Counted from the stretch's first letter, positions 1 through 8,505 are shown. The stretch is 64,000 nt of DNA from Thermaurantimonas sp046299575 (GCF_046299575.1 NZ_JBKBHX010000007.1:62001-126000), one strand, 5' to 3'. The notes: generated by a model from the sequence alone, not told the origin. A program made the numbers and translations.

Positions 1-324
1 CAATAAAGGTTCGTCTCCAACTTCCAAAAAAGCAGAAGTATCATCTACCCACAAGAATCCTTTTGACACTCGGCCATATCCCCTGGAGAGAATAGCAATT
101 TTAAATTCATTGCTCAGTTCTTTTGTCAAAAAAAGAGTCATCGGTGTCTTTCCCGTACCACCTAGCGCAAGGTTACCAATTGCAAGGACTTTCGTTTTTT
201 GGAAGTTTTCCGAAAAAAGCCATTTGCGATCGTATAAAAAATGCCTTAAGTAGATGAGGAATTTTAATAAAAAACTGACCGAAGAGAATAGGATTTTAAA
301 AACTTTGTTATGCGATTTTTTCAA
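1..324 (-). CDS. lpxK: Tetraacyldisaccharide 4'-kinase LpxK, N-terminal part (truncated by window edge)
   Basis: LpxK phosphorylates the 4' position of the lipid A disaccharide at the inner membrane. The reverse strand is open from 324 to the window edge (108 codons). It shows a hydrophobic N-terminal segment ending in YLRHFLYDRKWLF, the P-loop GNLALGGTGKTP near residues 68-79, and the family motif ILSRGYGR. The only usable start is TTG at 324-322, because an in-frame TAA lies two codons upstream and no ATG or GTG comes before the P-loop. It is divergent from the receiver gene at 372. The C-terminal two thirds lie outside the window. Confidence 0.9.
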   Translation of the reverse strand, partial: MKKSHNKVFKILFSSVSFLLKFLIYLRHFLYDRKWLFSENFQKTKVLAIGNLALGGTGKTPMTLFLTKELSNEFKIAILSRGYGRVSKGFLWVDDTSAFLEVGDEPLL

Positions 325-348
325 TGTTTAAAAATCTTTTGATACTTG

Positions 349-356
349 TATTTTTG
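349..356 (+). promoter_or_regulatory. Bacteroidota -7 promoter box for the receiver gene
   Basis: TATTTTTG matches the TAnnTTTG consensus of the primary sigma factor of this phylum. It ends 16 bases before the ATG at 372, so the expected 5' leader is only about 9-12 bases. No strong -33 TTG was seen. Confidence 0.5.
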
Positions 357-371
357 TGCGGTTTTTGAAAA

Positions 372-761
372 ATGGCAAATAAAAAACAAATCATGGTGGT
401 AAACGACGATCAGATACAAAATCTGATTTGTCGCAAAGTTTTCACAATGAATTTAGATGGGGTAGAAGTTCTTGATTTCGTAGATCCATCTGAAGCGTTA
501 AAAGCAATTGTTGACAAAAGAGCTGAACCGAAATTCATTTTAGTAGATGTGAACATGCCCGGAATGAACGGTTGGGAATTTATTGAAAATGTAGAAAAAA
601 ATGGTTTTGAATATCCTGTAGTAATGTTTACGGCATCTGTCGATGAAGAAGATCGCGAAAAGGCCAGCAAGACTAAAATGGTCAAAATGTTTCTTGACAA
701 ACCTATGACCAAGGACAAATTACCCCTACTCGAACCGCTGCTGAATGGCGAACACGATTAA
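372..761 (+). CDS. Single-domain response regulator (receiver only)
   Basis: A stand-alone CheY-like receiver of 129 residues. The acidic pair D12-D13, phosphoacceptor D59 (ILVDVNMP), T87 and K110 (DKP) are all present, so phosphorylation should be intact. There is no output domain, so it must act through protein contacts or as a phosphorelay sink. Its last 17 bases overlap the start of the DUF5686 gene, suggesting translational coupling. No histidine kinase is adjacent, so the partner is unknown. Confidence 0.9.
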   Translation: MANKKQIMVVNDDQIQNLICRKVFTMNLDGVEVLDFVDPSEALKAIVDKRAEPKFILVDVNMPGMNGWEFIENVEKNGFEYPVVMFTASVDEEDREKASKTKMVKMFLDKPMTKDKLPLLEPLLNGEHD

Positions 762-3189
762 ATCGAAAATTCTATTTGTACTTCTTTGTAAATTATTCAT
801 TTACAGCGCTTTTTCTCAGTCTTTTTCAGGTATTTTGATTGATGCTCAAACAGGCGAACGCCTGCCCTTCGGAAACATTGTTGTAAAAAATTCAAAGCGA
901 GGTACTTCGAGCGACATTGAGGGGCGATTTCAACTAGTGCTTCTTCCTACGGATAGTGTGTTGATTTTTAGCTACGCTGGATACGAAAAATTAGAACTAA
1001 ACATTCGAAAAGCTTCTTGTACAGTCAATTGCACTATTGCGCTCAAGCCTACATCGCTCCTCATTGCTGAGGTAAAGGTGTATCCCGGTGAAAATCCTGC
1101 TCTTAGAATCATTAGTCAGGTGCGAAACAATAAAGACAGAAACGATCCGGAAGGTCTTGATTCGTATTACTACAAGGCCTACAATAAATTAGTTATAGCA
1201 TTTGATACCAACGATTTAAAGGTTATTAGAGATTCAATAAATCCAGAGAAAATCGATTCCTTTGCCCTCAGAGCTATTGAATTTTCAAACCGCCAATATC
1301 TCTTCCTCTCAGAGTCAGTATCTGAAAGGAGATATCTAAAGCCCAACAAAGTAAACGAAACTGTACTGGCTTCACGCATTTCAGGTATTAAGAATCCTCT
1401 CTTCAGCATACTAGCTACCCAGCTACAAAGTTTTTCGTTTTACAGAGATGAATTTGAACTCTTTAACATTACTCTTGATAATCCTATCTCAAAAAAAGCT
1501 GAAAATCAGTATTTTTATCTTATTGAAGACACCTTGTATGACAGGCCTGACGCCGATACTGTTTTTGTCATTTCCTTTAGACCCAGACCCGGGCACGAAC
1601 ACAAAAGCATGAAAGGGCTGCTGTACATTGCTACGCCCGACTATGCCATTGCTAATGTGATTGCTTCGCCCGCTAAACAACAGAATTTTTCTGTTTCCAT
1701 ACAACAACTCTACGAAAAAACTACGGGCAGGTGGTTTCCGATGCAGCTTAATAGCGACTTTAAAATTTTGAATGTCGCCATAAATGGCCTAAGTCTGTAT
1801 GGAAGCATGCGTTCGTATCACCGCGATATCAATCTTTCGCCGGGATTGAGACTAAAAGATTTTCGAAGCGTTGATATTAAAATCAATCCCGATGCAGGTG
1901 AGAAAGATAGCGTCTATTGGAGCCAGTTTCGTGCACACGATCTAACTCCGATGGAGGCAAGAACCTATGAATTCAATGACTCCATCGGTCAGGCACTAAA
2001 TATTGATCGCAGGCTTGTATGGCTTACCGCCTTTACTGACGGGAAGTTTCGTGTGAAATTCATCGATTTGGACCTGAAAAGAATTTTAAATTTCAATCTC
2101 TATGAAGGCTTGCGAACAGGTATAGGAGCCTCCACCAACGAACGCTTGCATCCTCGTCTTCGGCTTAGTGGATTTGCCGGATACGGATGGAGCGATCGAC
2201 TTTGGAAATTTGGCTATCAGGGAGCATGGCAGTTTTTGGAGGCTTACAATCTTTGGGCCGGAGCCGGATACTCTTACGACATGGTCGAGGCTGCTCAGCC
2301 TCAATTTTACTTCTATCAGAGAAGAAATTTGCTCGAGTCAGCCGTCAGAAGGCTCTACATCACAGGCTGGGACTATGTTTCATCAGCTTATGTGTTTGTG
2401 TCGTGGGAATGGACACCTCGTTTTAAAAATATAGTGAGGTATAATCGCGAATTTCGCAAACATGCACAGCCCTATTACTATTACAATCCTGATCAATCCA
2501 TTACTCAATTAACCAACGGAATTGCCTTGCATTTGGCCGAATATTCGATGGAATATGCACCAAACGATGTAGTAACTGAAACCTTTCTCGGTCGTCGCAC
2601 GGTGCGTTACACCTTTCCTAGGTATTTTTTTAATGTCACACAAGCCTTTTCATCAGATGTTGGAGAGGTGCGTTTTACAAAAGTCGATTTCAGAGCTAAT
2701 TTTCGCTTCGGTCGGCGAAGGATTGGTTTTTTATATACTGAAATAGCCGGTGGACATATTCAGGGTGGAGCACCTTATGGATATCTATACGCCGGCAGAG
2801 GGAATTTGTACAATGGCGATATTGCTCGATTGCGCCGATTTGCACTTGCCGACCGCCATAGCTTTGAAACAATGCTTTTCAACGAATTTTCAATGGATAC
2901 GTACGCTCAGATTATGCTCCGTTATGACACTTGGAATCTTTTCTTTGACCGCAAGCCTCGACGTCCTCACATCGAATTTGTGTATCGAGCATTGTATGGA
3001 GTAAACAGCCAATCTTCATATCATTACGGAGTAAATGCTACGGCTCCTTCTCAAGTTTATCAGGAATTTGGAATTGAGATAAATAGGTTGTTTTCAGCTA
3101 ATGGTATTGGAATTTACTACAGAGTTTCTCCTTCGCAAATTTCAGAAATTACTGTACCACAAATTTTGTTTAAGCTAACAACTAAATAG
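745..3189 (+). CDS. DUF5686 outer-membrane protein with CarboxypepD_reg-like domain
   Basis: 814 residues. A signal peptide ends near residue 24 (SAFSQ). A carboxypeptidase-D regulatory-like beta-sandwich follows (about 26-110, motif GERLPFGNIVV). The long DUF5686 region (about 125-814) is rich in aromatic residues and alternating beta-strand patterns typical of a TonB-receptor-like outer-membrane barrel. The family is widespread in Bacteroidota and its substrate is unknown. The gene begins inside the 3' end of the receiver gene in another frame and converges on the DUF1648 gene with only 8 bases between stops. Confidence 0.85.
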   Translation: MANTIKSKILFVLLCKLFIYSAFSQSFSGILIDAQTGERLPFGNIVVKNSKRGTSSDIEGRFQLVLLPTDSVLIFSYAGYEKLELNIRKASCTVNCTIALKPTSLLIAEVKVYPGENPALRIISQVRNNKDRNDPEGLDSYYYKAYNKLVIAFDTNDLKVIRDSINPEKIDSFALRAIEFSNRQYLFLSESVSERRYLKPNKVNETVLASRISGIKNPLFSILATQLQSFSFYRDEFELFNITLDNPISKKAENQYFYLIEDTLYDRPDADTVFVISFRPRPGHEHKSMKGLLYIATPDYAIANVIASPAKQQNFSVSIQQLYEKTTGRWFPMQLNSDFKILNVAINGLSLYGSMRSYHRDINLSPGLRLKDFRSVDIKINPDAGEKDSVYWSQFRAHDLTPMEARTYEFNDSIGQALNIDRRLVWLTAFTDGKFRVKFIDLDLKRILNFNLYEGLRTGIGASTNERLHPRLRLSGFAGYGWSDRLWKFGYQGAWQFLEAYNLWAGAGYSYDMVEAAQPQFYFYQRRNLLESAVRRLYITGWDYVSSAYVFVSWEWTPRFKNIVRYNREFRKHAQPYYYYNPDQSITQLTNGIALHLAEYSMEYAPNDVVTETFLGRRTVRYTFPRYFFNVTQAFSSDVGEVRFTKVDFRANFRFGRRRIGFLYTEIAGGHIQGGAPYGYLYAGRGNLYNGDIARLRRFALADRHSFETMLFNEFSMDTYAQIMLRYDTWNLFFDRKPRRPHIEFVYRALYGVNSQSSYHYGVNATAPSQVYQEFGIEINRLFSANGIGIYYRVSPSQISEITVPQILFKLTTK

Positions 3190-3197
3190 CTGTTTTT

Positions 3198-3677
3198 CTA
3201 TGCATTTTTTGAGGCTAATATTAGATAGATTATTAGCGTAATAAAAATCGAAGATATTTCTAATACAATTGCGAAAAAAGGCAAACTATCTTTTGCTTTT
3301 AAAACTGAGTAAAAAATATGAAAAAAAATAAGTAAAATAATCAACTTCAGAATTCGAAGCATTCTGACTGCTAAAGTGTATTGATAGCTGGCGTTATTTG
3401 AAGTTATAACTATTGGGTAATTAAAAATGTGAGGAAATTTTTTTAAAAATGTCAAAGAGAGGTAGATTAGTATAGTAACTAATAAAAGTAACCATACTTC
3501 TCTTTTACTTCCAAATCTATCAGCTTTTCCACTTAGATCGTAATGAAGTGGAATTTCATCCGGCAAGTCTTGATATCTACAAAAAAACAGACCAATGATA
3601 CTTACTAACACGAGGAAAGACACAACCTCTAATAAATAATCAAGCCATTTGTAATGTAAACTAATTTTTGGCCTCAT
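3198..3677 (-). CDS. DUF1648-domain membrane protein
   Basis: 159 residues with four hydrophobic segments (about 14-32, 62-80, 110-127 and 134-154). Between the first two lies the DUF1648 signature IPLHYDLSGKADRFGSK, also found in SdpI-type immunity and permease-like proteins. Molecular role is unknown. It lies 85 bases downstream of arsC on the same strand and may be the last gene of the arsenic operon. The DNA is strikingly AT-rich like its neighbours. The C-terminal SdpI half found in some relatives is absent. Confidence 0.8.
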   Translation of the reverse strand: MRPKISLHYKWLDYLLEVVSFLVLVSIIGLFFCRYQDLPDEIPLHYDLSGKADRFGSKREVWLLLLVTILIYLSLTFLKKFPHIFNYPIVITSNNASYQYTLAVRMLRILKLIILLIFFHIFYSVLKAKDSLPFFAIVLEISSIFITLIIYLILASKNA

Positions 3678-3762
3678 ATTTTTGGCAATATATTTAAAAA
3701 TTTAATCAGTTTGACTATTAAAAGCATATGTATAAAACATTTCTAAATAAAAAATAATCTTT

Positions 3763-4185
3763 TTAAACTGCAATAAATTTATCGACAAATTCCTTTGCGA
3801 ATTTCTTTATTTCATCGCGCACTTTTCTAAACTCTGCCATTATTTCCTCCTCTGTGCCGGTAGCCTTGGCCGGATCTTTAAAATTGTGATGAAATTGTTG
3901 TGCATTAGATGGAATATAGGGACATACTTCGCGTGCGTGATCACATACAGTGATTACGTAGTCGAAATCAATGTTTCTATATTCATCTACGTGATTTGAG
4001 GTATGAGTAGAAATATCTATTCCATCCTCAACCATTGTAGCAATTGCTCGTGGATTTACTCCATGCGTCTCCATTCCTGCGCTGTACACTTCAGCCCTGT
4101 CGCCGGCGAAGTATTTGAAGTATCCTTCAGCTATTTGTGATCTACAGCTATTCCCTGTACAAAGGATGAGAATTTTTGGTTTCAT
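3763..4185 (-). CDS. arsC: Arsenate reductase, thioredoxin-coupled LMW-phosphatase type
   Basis: Reduces arsenate to arsenite in the cytoplasm so that arsenite can be exported. The 140-residue protein begins with the phosphatase-like loop CTGNSCRS (nucleophile C9). It keeps the redox pair C81 and C88 (VCDHAREVC) and the acid D104 in KDPAKATG, which together mark the thioredoxin-dependent pI258-type ArsC rather than a plain tyrosine phosphatase. The P-loop nine residues from the ATG fixes the start. The first 38 bases overlap the end of the acr3 gene upstream. Confidence 0.92.
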   Translation of the reverse strand: MKPKILILCTGNSCRSQIAEGYFKYFAGDRAEVYSAGMETHGVNPRAIATMVEDGIDISTHTSNHVDEYRNIDFDYVITVCDHAREVCPYIPSNAQQFHHNFKDPAKATGTEEEIMAEFRKVRDEIKKFAKEFVDKFIAV

Positions 4186-5224
4186 TGCTATATTTTATAT
4201 TATATTTCTCTTTTAAAAACAAACTTACTTTTACTAACAAAATCAAAACAGGAACTTCAATCAATGGGCCTATAACACCGACAAAAGCCTGAGGAGAATT
4301 TAGACCGAAAACAGATATAGCTACTGCTATAGCCAATTCAAAATTATTTCCCGATGCTGTAAATGAAATGGCAGCATTTTTATCATAGGGTATTCCCATT
4401 TTAATTCCAATGAAAAAACTTGTGAAAAACATTAATATAAAATAAAATACAAGTGGTATTGCAATCTTAATAACATCAAAAGGGAGCTCAACGAGTGTAT
4501 CGCCTTTTAAACTAAACATTACAACAATGGTGAACAATAAAGCGATTAGAGTTATAGGTGAAATAATGGGAATGAATTTTCTATTGTACCAATCAATCCC
4601 CTTGCTTCTAATTAATAATAATCTACTCAAGTAACCACTTATAAAGGGAATTCCAAGATAAATGAGAACACTCTGAGCAATTTCTTTGAATGAAACTGAA
4701 ATTTCTTGGCTATTTAAACCCAAAAAATTAGGTAAAAAATATACAAAAATCCATGCATAAAAACTATAAGTGAATACCTGAAAGATGCTGTTAAGAGCTA
4801 CTAACATGGCACCGTATTCTCTGTTGCCTCCGGCCAAATCGTTCCACACGATTACCATCGCAATACATCTGGCAATGCCAATCAGGACTAGACCTGTAAA
4901 ATATTCCGGCTCTTTTTTAAGAAAAAATACAGCGAGAAGAAACATCAATACTGGGCCAACAATCCAATTGAGTAGAAGAGAAAGGACAAGAATTTTTCGA
5001 TTTTTAAGCGCTTGAGGTATTAATGAATAATCTACTTTGGCTAACGGGGGATAGATCATCAGTATCAATCCGATGGCTAAAGGAATGCTCGTGCTTCCAT
5101 AGCTCATCTTTTCATTCCATTCTTTGACATCTGTAAAAATGTTTCCTATCAAAATACCAAAGACCATCGCCAAAAAAATCCACAAGGTGAGGTATCTGTC
5201 AAAGAATTTTAAACGTTTATTCAT
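4148..5224 (-). CDS. acr3: ACR3-family arsenite efflux permease
   Basis: Exports arsenite, driven by membrane potential, in concert with ArsC. 358 residues with about ten hydrophobic helices. It carries the ACR3 hallmark around the functional cysteine (LIGIARCIAMVIVWNDLAGG) and the GNNFELAIAV segment of a later helix, both diagnostic of the family. It is the first gene of the operon acr3-arsC(-DUF1648), with its own TAnnTTTG promoter at 5247-5254. No arsR repressor lies beside it. Confidence 0.93.
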   Translation of the reverse strand: MNKRLKFFDRYLTLWIFLAMVFGILIGNIFTDVKEWNEKMSYGSTSIPLAIGLILMIYPPLAKVDYSLIPQALKNRKILVLSLLLNWIVGPVLMFLLAVFFLKKEPEYFTGLVLIGIARCIAMVIVWNDLAGGNREYGAMLVALNSIFQVFTYSFYAWIFVYFLPNFLGLNSQEISVSFKEIAQSVLIYLGIPFISGYLSRLLLIRSKGIDWYNRKFIPIISPITLIALLFTIVVMFSLKGDTLVELPFDVIKIAIPLVFYFILMFFTSFFIGIKMGIPYDKNAAISFTASGNNFELAIAVAISVFGLNSPQAFVGVIGPLIEVPVLILLVKVSLFLKEKYNIKYSNETKNSHPLYRE

Positions 5225-5246
5225 TTTATCTATTAAGAAGGCGAGT

Positions 5247-5254
5247 CAAAAGTA
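5247..5254 (-). promoter_or_regulatory. -7 promoter box for the acr3-arsC operon
   Basis: On the minus strand the sequence reads TACTTTTG, a full match to TAnnTTTG, 22 bases upstream of the acr3 ATG. No inverted repeat that looks like an ArsR operator was recognised around it. Confidence 0.5.
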
Positions 5255-5350
5255 GTTTTAGAATTAAAATGCTCAACTTAGTATGGTATTAAGTAATTGT
5301 TAAGAATAAAAATGCTTGAATGCTTGATTGATAAATAAAAATAGGCCTTA

Positions 5351-6304
5351 TTAATTTTCCGTGTATTTATCTAAAAGATTTCGGTATGACTTATTCTTTT
5401 TAAAGAAGTAAAAAACCAATGAATTATATTTTATGTTGTGGTAGAATTTTGTGGAATGATTATATATCATCGATAATCCATTTATACCGAAATGATTCAT
5501 AATATCTTTTAAAAAATATGAAGCTTTTTCTCTAGATATATTATTGAATTTTTCGGGTTCTCTTGTAATTACTTCAAGACAAGATTTCAGCAATTTATCT
5601 TTAAGTATATCATCTGGTTTCGTAAAGTCGATGATGAAATAATCAGGATTATATTTATTGTAAATTACTGTATATGTATCACTTTTATAAGCCGGAAAAC
5701 CATTTGGTAAATAGGTTGTTTCATTGAAGTAATTACATCTCAGCTCTTTTCTCTTTTCACCATATAGCGTTTGGTAAACTATACCTACTTGATACCCTAA
5801 TGTATAATTGATAGATGCTACTGATTCTAACGGATTTTTGAATACAATAAATTTTGTGTAGGACGTTGAAAGAAAAGGATAAATAATATTAGAAAAAATA
5901 GTGAAAAGTATGGCCCATATCATGCCGGTTTTCAAAGCTTTATAAGCTTCTTCAGAGTTTTTTTGTCTTATGCGTTCAGAAGCAGCTTTTCTCTTGAGCC
6001 ATTCTTCTTTTGAAATTCCATATTTTCTTCGAAAATCATCCGATTTTTTATGCGAAAAGGTAGTTTTTCTGTTTACGGTAGAATAATTATTAAAAGTAGA
6101 AAAAGATGCTGAAAATCTTGGTCGCTGTTTACCAGTGAGTATTTCGTATGCAGTTTGTATTTGTCTGAACTTTTGTAAGTCAGAAGGATTTTTAGCTACA
6201 TCGGGATGAAATTTTTTTGCAAGACGACGGTAAGCCCGCTTAATGTCTTCTTGAGAGGCACCGGGCGAGAGACCTAAAACGTAATAGCAATGGCGTCTGT
6301 CTAT
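5351..6304 (-). CDS. Membrane-anchored J-domain protein, non-canonical start
   Basis: The reverse-strand frame is open from 6313 to 5351. It encodes an N-terminal J domain (about residues 5-65, HPD motif at 33-35, then YEILTGKQRP), a basic linker, a transmembrane segment (about 126-145, WAILFTIFSNIIYPFL) and a 170-residue C-terminal domain I do not recognise. J domains stimulate Hsp70 (DnaK) ATPase. No ATG, GTG or TTG precedes the J domain. An in-frame TAA lies at 6316-6314 and the only near-cognate codon is ATA at 6304-6302. A TTG at 5935 would delete the J domain and is not credible. A run of nine A/T sits at the 5' end. Confidence 0.72.
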   Translation of the reverse strand: MDRRHCYYVLGLSPGASQEDIKRAYRRLAKKFHPDVAKNPSDLQKFRQIQTAYEILTGKQRPRFSASFSTFNNYSTVNRKTTFSHKKSDDFRRKYGISKEEWLKRKAASERIRQKNSEEAYKALKTGMIWAILFTIFSNIIYPFLSTSYTKFIVFKNPLESVASINYTLGYQVGIVYQTLYGEKRKELRCNYFNETTYLPNGFPAYKSDTYTVIYNKYNPDYFIIDFTKPDDILKDKLLKSCLEVITREPEKFNNISREKASYFLKDIMNHFGINGLSMIYNHSTKFYHNIKYNSLVFYFFKKNKSYRNLLDKYTEN

Positions 6305-6321
6305 CGTTTTTTTTTACAAAG

Positions 6322-7023
6322 TTAACTTTTTTTGCTTGCGAGATGCAATGATTGTGTACTTTTTACACAAATCGGTTGCTTCGACACGGGATGAATGAAT
6401 TCTAATTGGTAAGCCTGCAAACTGATGGAACCGTCAGGATTAGCCCTTTTTGCGCCGTACTTCACATCTCCTTTTATACAATGGCCTAGGTGGGCGAGTT
6501 GACAGCGAATCTGATGGTGACGGCCAGTGTATAATCGCACTTCTAATAGACTGTAATGATCAAAATTTTGAATGCATTGATATTCGAGCTTAGCTAATTT
6601 TGATTGAGGTGTATCTGGCGCTACTACATAAGTTTTGTTGTTTTTTGGATTTTTTATAAGGTTGTTTTCCAGAATCTTACGTTCACCAAAAGCTAATTGA
6701 CCTTCTACAATAGCTCTGTACGTTTTTGAAATACTGCCTGTTCGCAGCAGTGCATTGATGCGTTCGAGAGCTTTGCTGGTTTTTGCGAAAATTACTAACC
6801 CTAGTGTAGGTCGGTCGAGGCGATGTGTTACTCCTAAAAATACATTTCCCGGTTTTTGGCGGGTAATCTTTATATAGTTTTTTAAAATTTCTAAAAGCGG
6901 TGTATCACCCGTTTTATCTCCTTGAACTAACTCACCAGCGCGCTTATCGAATATCAGAAGGTGGTTATCTTCATAGACAATTCTATTTGCAATATCTTGC
7001 AAATCAATATCTTTCATGTTCAT
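6322..7023 (-). CDS. RluA-family RNA pseudouridine synthase
   Basis: Converts uridine to pseudouridine in rRNA or tRNA. 233 residues carrying the catalytic motif HRLDRPTLG with D70 as nucleophile, and the later RYGTGRHHQIR-like segment (here RLYTGRHHQIRCQLAHLGH). No N-terminal S4 domain is present, so it resembles the short RluA/TruC-like members rather than RluC/D. The exact target base cannot be read from sequence. The start overlaps the end of panB by 20 bases, and the J-domain protein follows 17 bases downstream. Confidence 0.88.
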   Translation of the reverse strand: MNMKDIDLQDIANRIVYEDNHLLIFDKRAGELVQGDKTGDTPLLEILKNYIKITRQKPGNVFLGVTHRLDRPTLGLVIFAKTSKALERINALLRTGSISKTYRAIVEGQLAFGERKILENNLIKNPKNNKTYVVAPDTPQSKLAKLEYQCIQNFDHYSLLEVRLYTGRHHQIRCQLAHLGHCIKGDVKYGAKRANPDGSISLQAYQLEFIHPVSKQPICVKSTQSLHLASKKS

Positions 7024-7825
7024 TTGGGAAGTCGCCAGACTTTACATCAACTACGTACTGACTTATAGCATTCGTAATTTCTTGGTAAAGATTGAGATAT
7101 CGCCTCAAAAAGCGCGGATGGAACTGATAGGTCATTCCAAGCATGTCGTGAGTCACAAGTACCTGGCCATCTACATCAGGACCCGCACCTATACCTATGA
7201 TGGGTATTTTTACGGCTCGAGCTACTTTTTTTCCAAGTTCTGAAGGGATTTTTTCTAAAACAATCGAGAAGCAACCTGTTTGTTCGAGTAGCAGGGCATC
7301 TTCGTAGAGCTTAGCGGCTTCAGCCTCTTCTCGTGCTCTTACTGTATATGTTCCAAATTTGTAAATACTTTGGGGGGTTAGGCCTAAATGTCCCATTACG
7401 GGGATACCGGCGGATAAAATGCGCTTTATTGAATCAATAATTTCAACCCCACCTTCCAATTTTACGGCATGTGCGCCTGATTCTTTCATGATGCGTATAG
7501 CGCTGTTGAGGGCTTGTTTGCTATCGCCCTGATATGATCCAAAAGGAAGATCTACGACTACTAACGCTCGCTTTACTGCCCTTACTACCGATGATGCGTG
7601 GTAGATCATCTGGTCGAGGGTGATGGGTAAGGTGGTTTCATGTCCCGCCATTACGTTTGATGCTGAGTCACCTACCAAGATTATATCAATACCTGCTGCA
7701 TCTACCATCTTGGCCATAGTGTAATCATATGCCGTGAGCATGCTGATTTTTTCACCACGGCGTTTCATTTCTTGTACTGTATTGGTGGTAACCTTTTTTT
7801 CAGGTGTTGATTGGGCGGTTGACAT
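7004..7825 (-). CDS. panB: 3-methyl-2-oxobutanoate hydroxymethyltransferase
   Basis: First committed enzyme of pantothenate (coenzyme A) synthesis, transferring a hydroxymethyl group from methylene-THF to ketoisovalerate. The 273-residue protein shows the whole PanB fold: MLTAYDYTMAKMVDAAGID, the metal-site stretch LVGDSASNV, HAVKLEGG, PVMGHLGLTPQS and the closing IGIGAGPDVDGQVLV. Length matches the family. It is separated from rpmA by an intrinsic terminator, so it has its own transcription start (a 7/8 match to the -7 box is visible near 7843-7850). Confidence 0.95.
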   Translation of the reverse strand: MSTAQSTPEKKVTTNTVQEMKRRGEKISMLTAYDYTMAKMVDAAGIDIILVGDSASNVMAGHETTLPITLDQMIYHASSVVRAVKRALVVVDLPFGSYQGDSKQALNSAIRIMKESGAHAVKLEGGVEIIDSIKRILSAGIPVMGHLGLTPQSIYKFGTYTVRAREEAEAAKLYEDALLLEQTGCFSIVLEKIPSELGKKVARAVKIPIIGIGAGPDVDGQVLVTHDMLGMTYQFHPRFLRRYLNLYQEITNAISQYVVDVKSGDFPNEHERY

Positions 7826-7854
7826 TACTTATTAATCGATTTGAATGCAAATAA

Positions 7855-7891
7855 AATAAAAAAAGCTGTCAAAACTATTCTGACAGCTTTT
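7855..7891 (-). terminator. Intrinsic terminator of rplU-rpmA
   Basis: An 11-bp perfect stem (aaaagctgtca/tgacagctttt, 7861-7871 with 7881-7891) and a nine-base loop are followed on the minus strand by a T-rich tract. It lies 20 bases after the rpmA stop codon. Confidence 0.85.
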
Positions 7892-7911
7892 TGAAAAGAT
7901 AGATTGTGATT

Positions 7912-8181
7912 TTATGCTTCAGCTACCTGAACTGGTATAACTGAAACGTAAGATTTGTTATCTTTTTTCTTTTTGAATTCTACGATTCCATCTACAAGAG
8001 CGTAGAGGGTGTGATCCTTACCCATGCCGACATTTTTGCCTGGGTGATGACGTGTGCCGCGCTGACGCACAATGATGTTGCCTGCAATAGCAGCCTGACC
8101 ACCGAAAATTTTTACGCCAAGGCGTTTGCTTTCTGATTCACGTCCGTTCTTAGAGCTACCTACCCCTTTTTTATGTGCCAT
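7912..8181 (-). CDS. rpmA: 50S ribosomal protein L27
   Basis: 89-residue large-subunit protein located near the peptidyl-transferase centre. The N-terminus reads MAHKKGVGSSKNGRESESKRLGVK and continues with GNIIVRQRGTRHHPGKNVGMGKDHTLYAL, the canonical L27 core. The N-terminal extension cleaved by Prp in Firmicutes is absent. It is co-transcribed with rplU, 12 bases apart, and ended by the terminator at 7855-7891. Confidence 0.98.
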   Translation of the reverse strand: MAHKKGVGSSKNGRESESKRLGVKIFGGQAAIAGNIIVRQRGTRHHPGKNVGMGKDHTLYALVDGIVEFKKKKDNKSYVSVIPVQVAEA

Positions 8182-8193
8182 GACTTTAAGGTT

Positions 8194-8505
8194 TTATGCA
8201 ATTATGTCTTTAACTGTTATTTTACTGATTGACTGACGGAAACCATTGAGCTTTTGGTACCCTTTTCTTCTCTTCTTCTTAAAGATTAACACTTTATCAG
8301 CTTTCAGGTGCTGATCAACTACGGCCTTCACTGAGGCACCTTCTATAACCGGGGCGCCAACCTTTACTCCGTTGTCATCGCCTATTAGCAATACTCTGTC
8401 GATGGTGATTTCTTCACCCTCGGCATTGGCAAGGCGATTTACGAAGATAGATTGGTCTTTTCGTACTTTGTACTGATGCCCTGCTATCTCTACAATTGCG
8501 TACAT
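8194..8505 (-). CDS. rplU: 50S ribosomal protein L21
   Basis: 103-residue L21 starting MYAIVEIAGHQYKV, with the C-terminal KKRRKGYQKLNGFRQ and ISKITVKDI signature that binds 23S rRNA. An open frame extends 19 codons further upstream to 8562. That extension is rejected because it contains the promoter box at 8530-8537 and because L21 proteins begin at this MYAIV-type sequence. First gene of the rplU-rpmA operon. Confidence 0.97.
   Translation of the reverse strand: MYAIVEIAGHQYKVRKDQSIFVNRLANAEGEEITIDRVLLIGDDNGVKVGAPVIEGASVKAVVDQHLKADKVLIFKKKRRKGYQKLNGFRQSISKITVKDIIA

Noticed and set aside
410..718. 102-codon minus-strand frame inside the receiver gene
   Set aside because: Shadow of a clear receiver domain with all catalytic residues; the minus frame has no motif, signal peptide or promoter.
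2168..2434. Two plus-strand frames inside the DUF5686 gene
   Set aside because: Both lie within the barrel coding region in other frames and have no recognisable protein features.
5351..5935. Shorter J-protein frame starting at TTG 5935
   Set aside because: It begins just before the membrane helix and discards an intact J domain that is continuous in the same frame.
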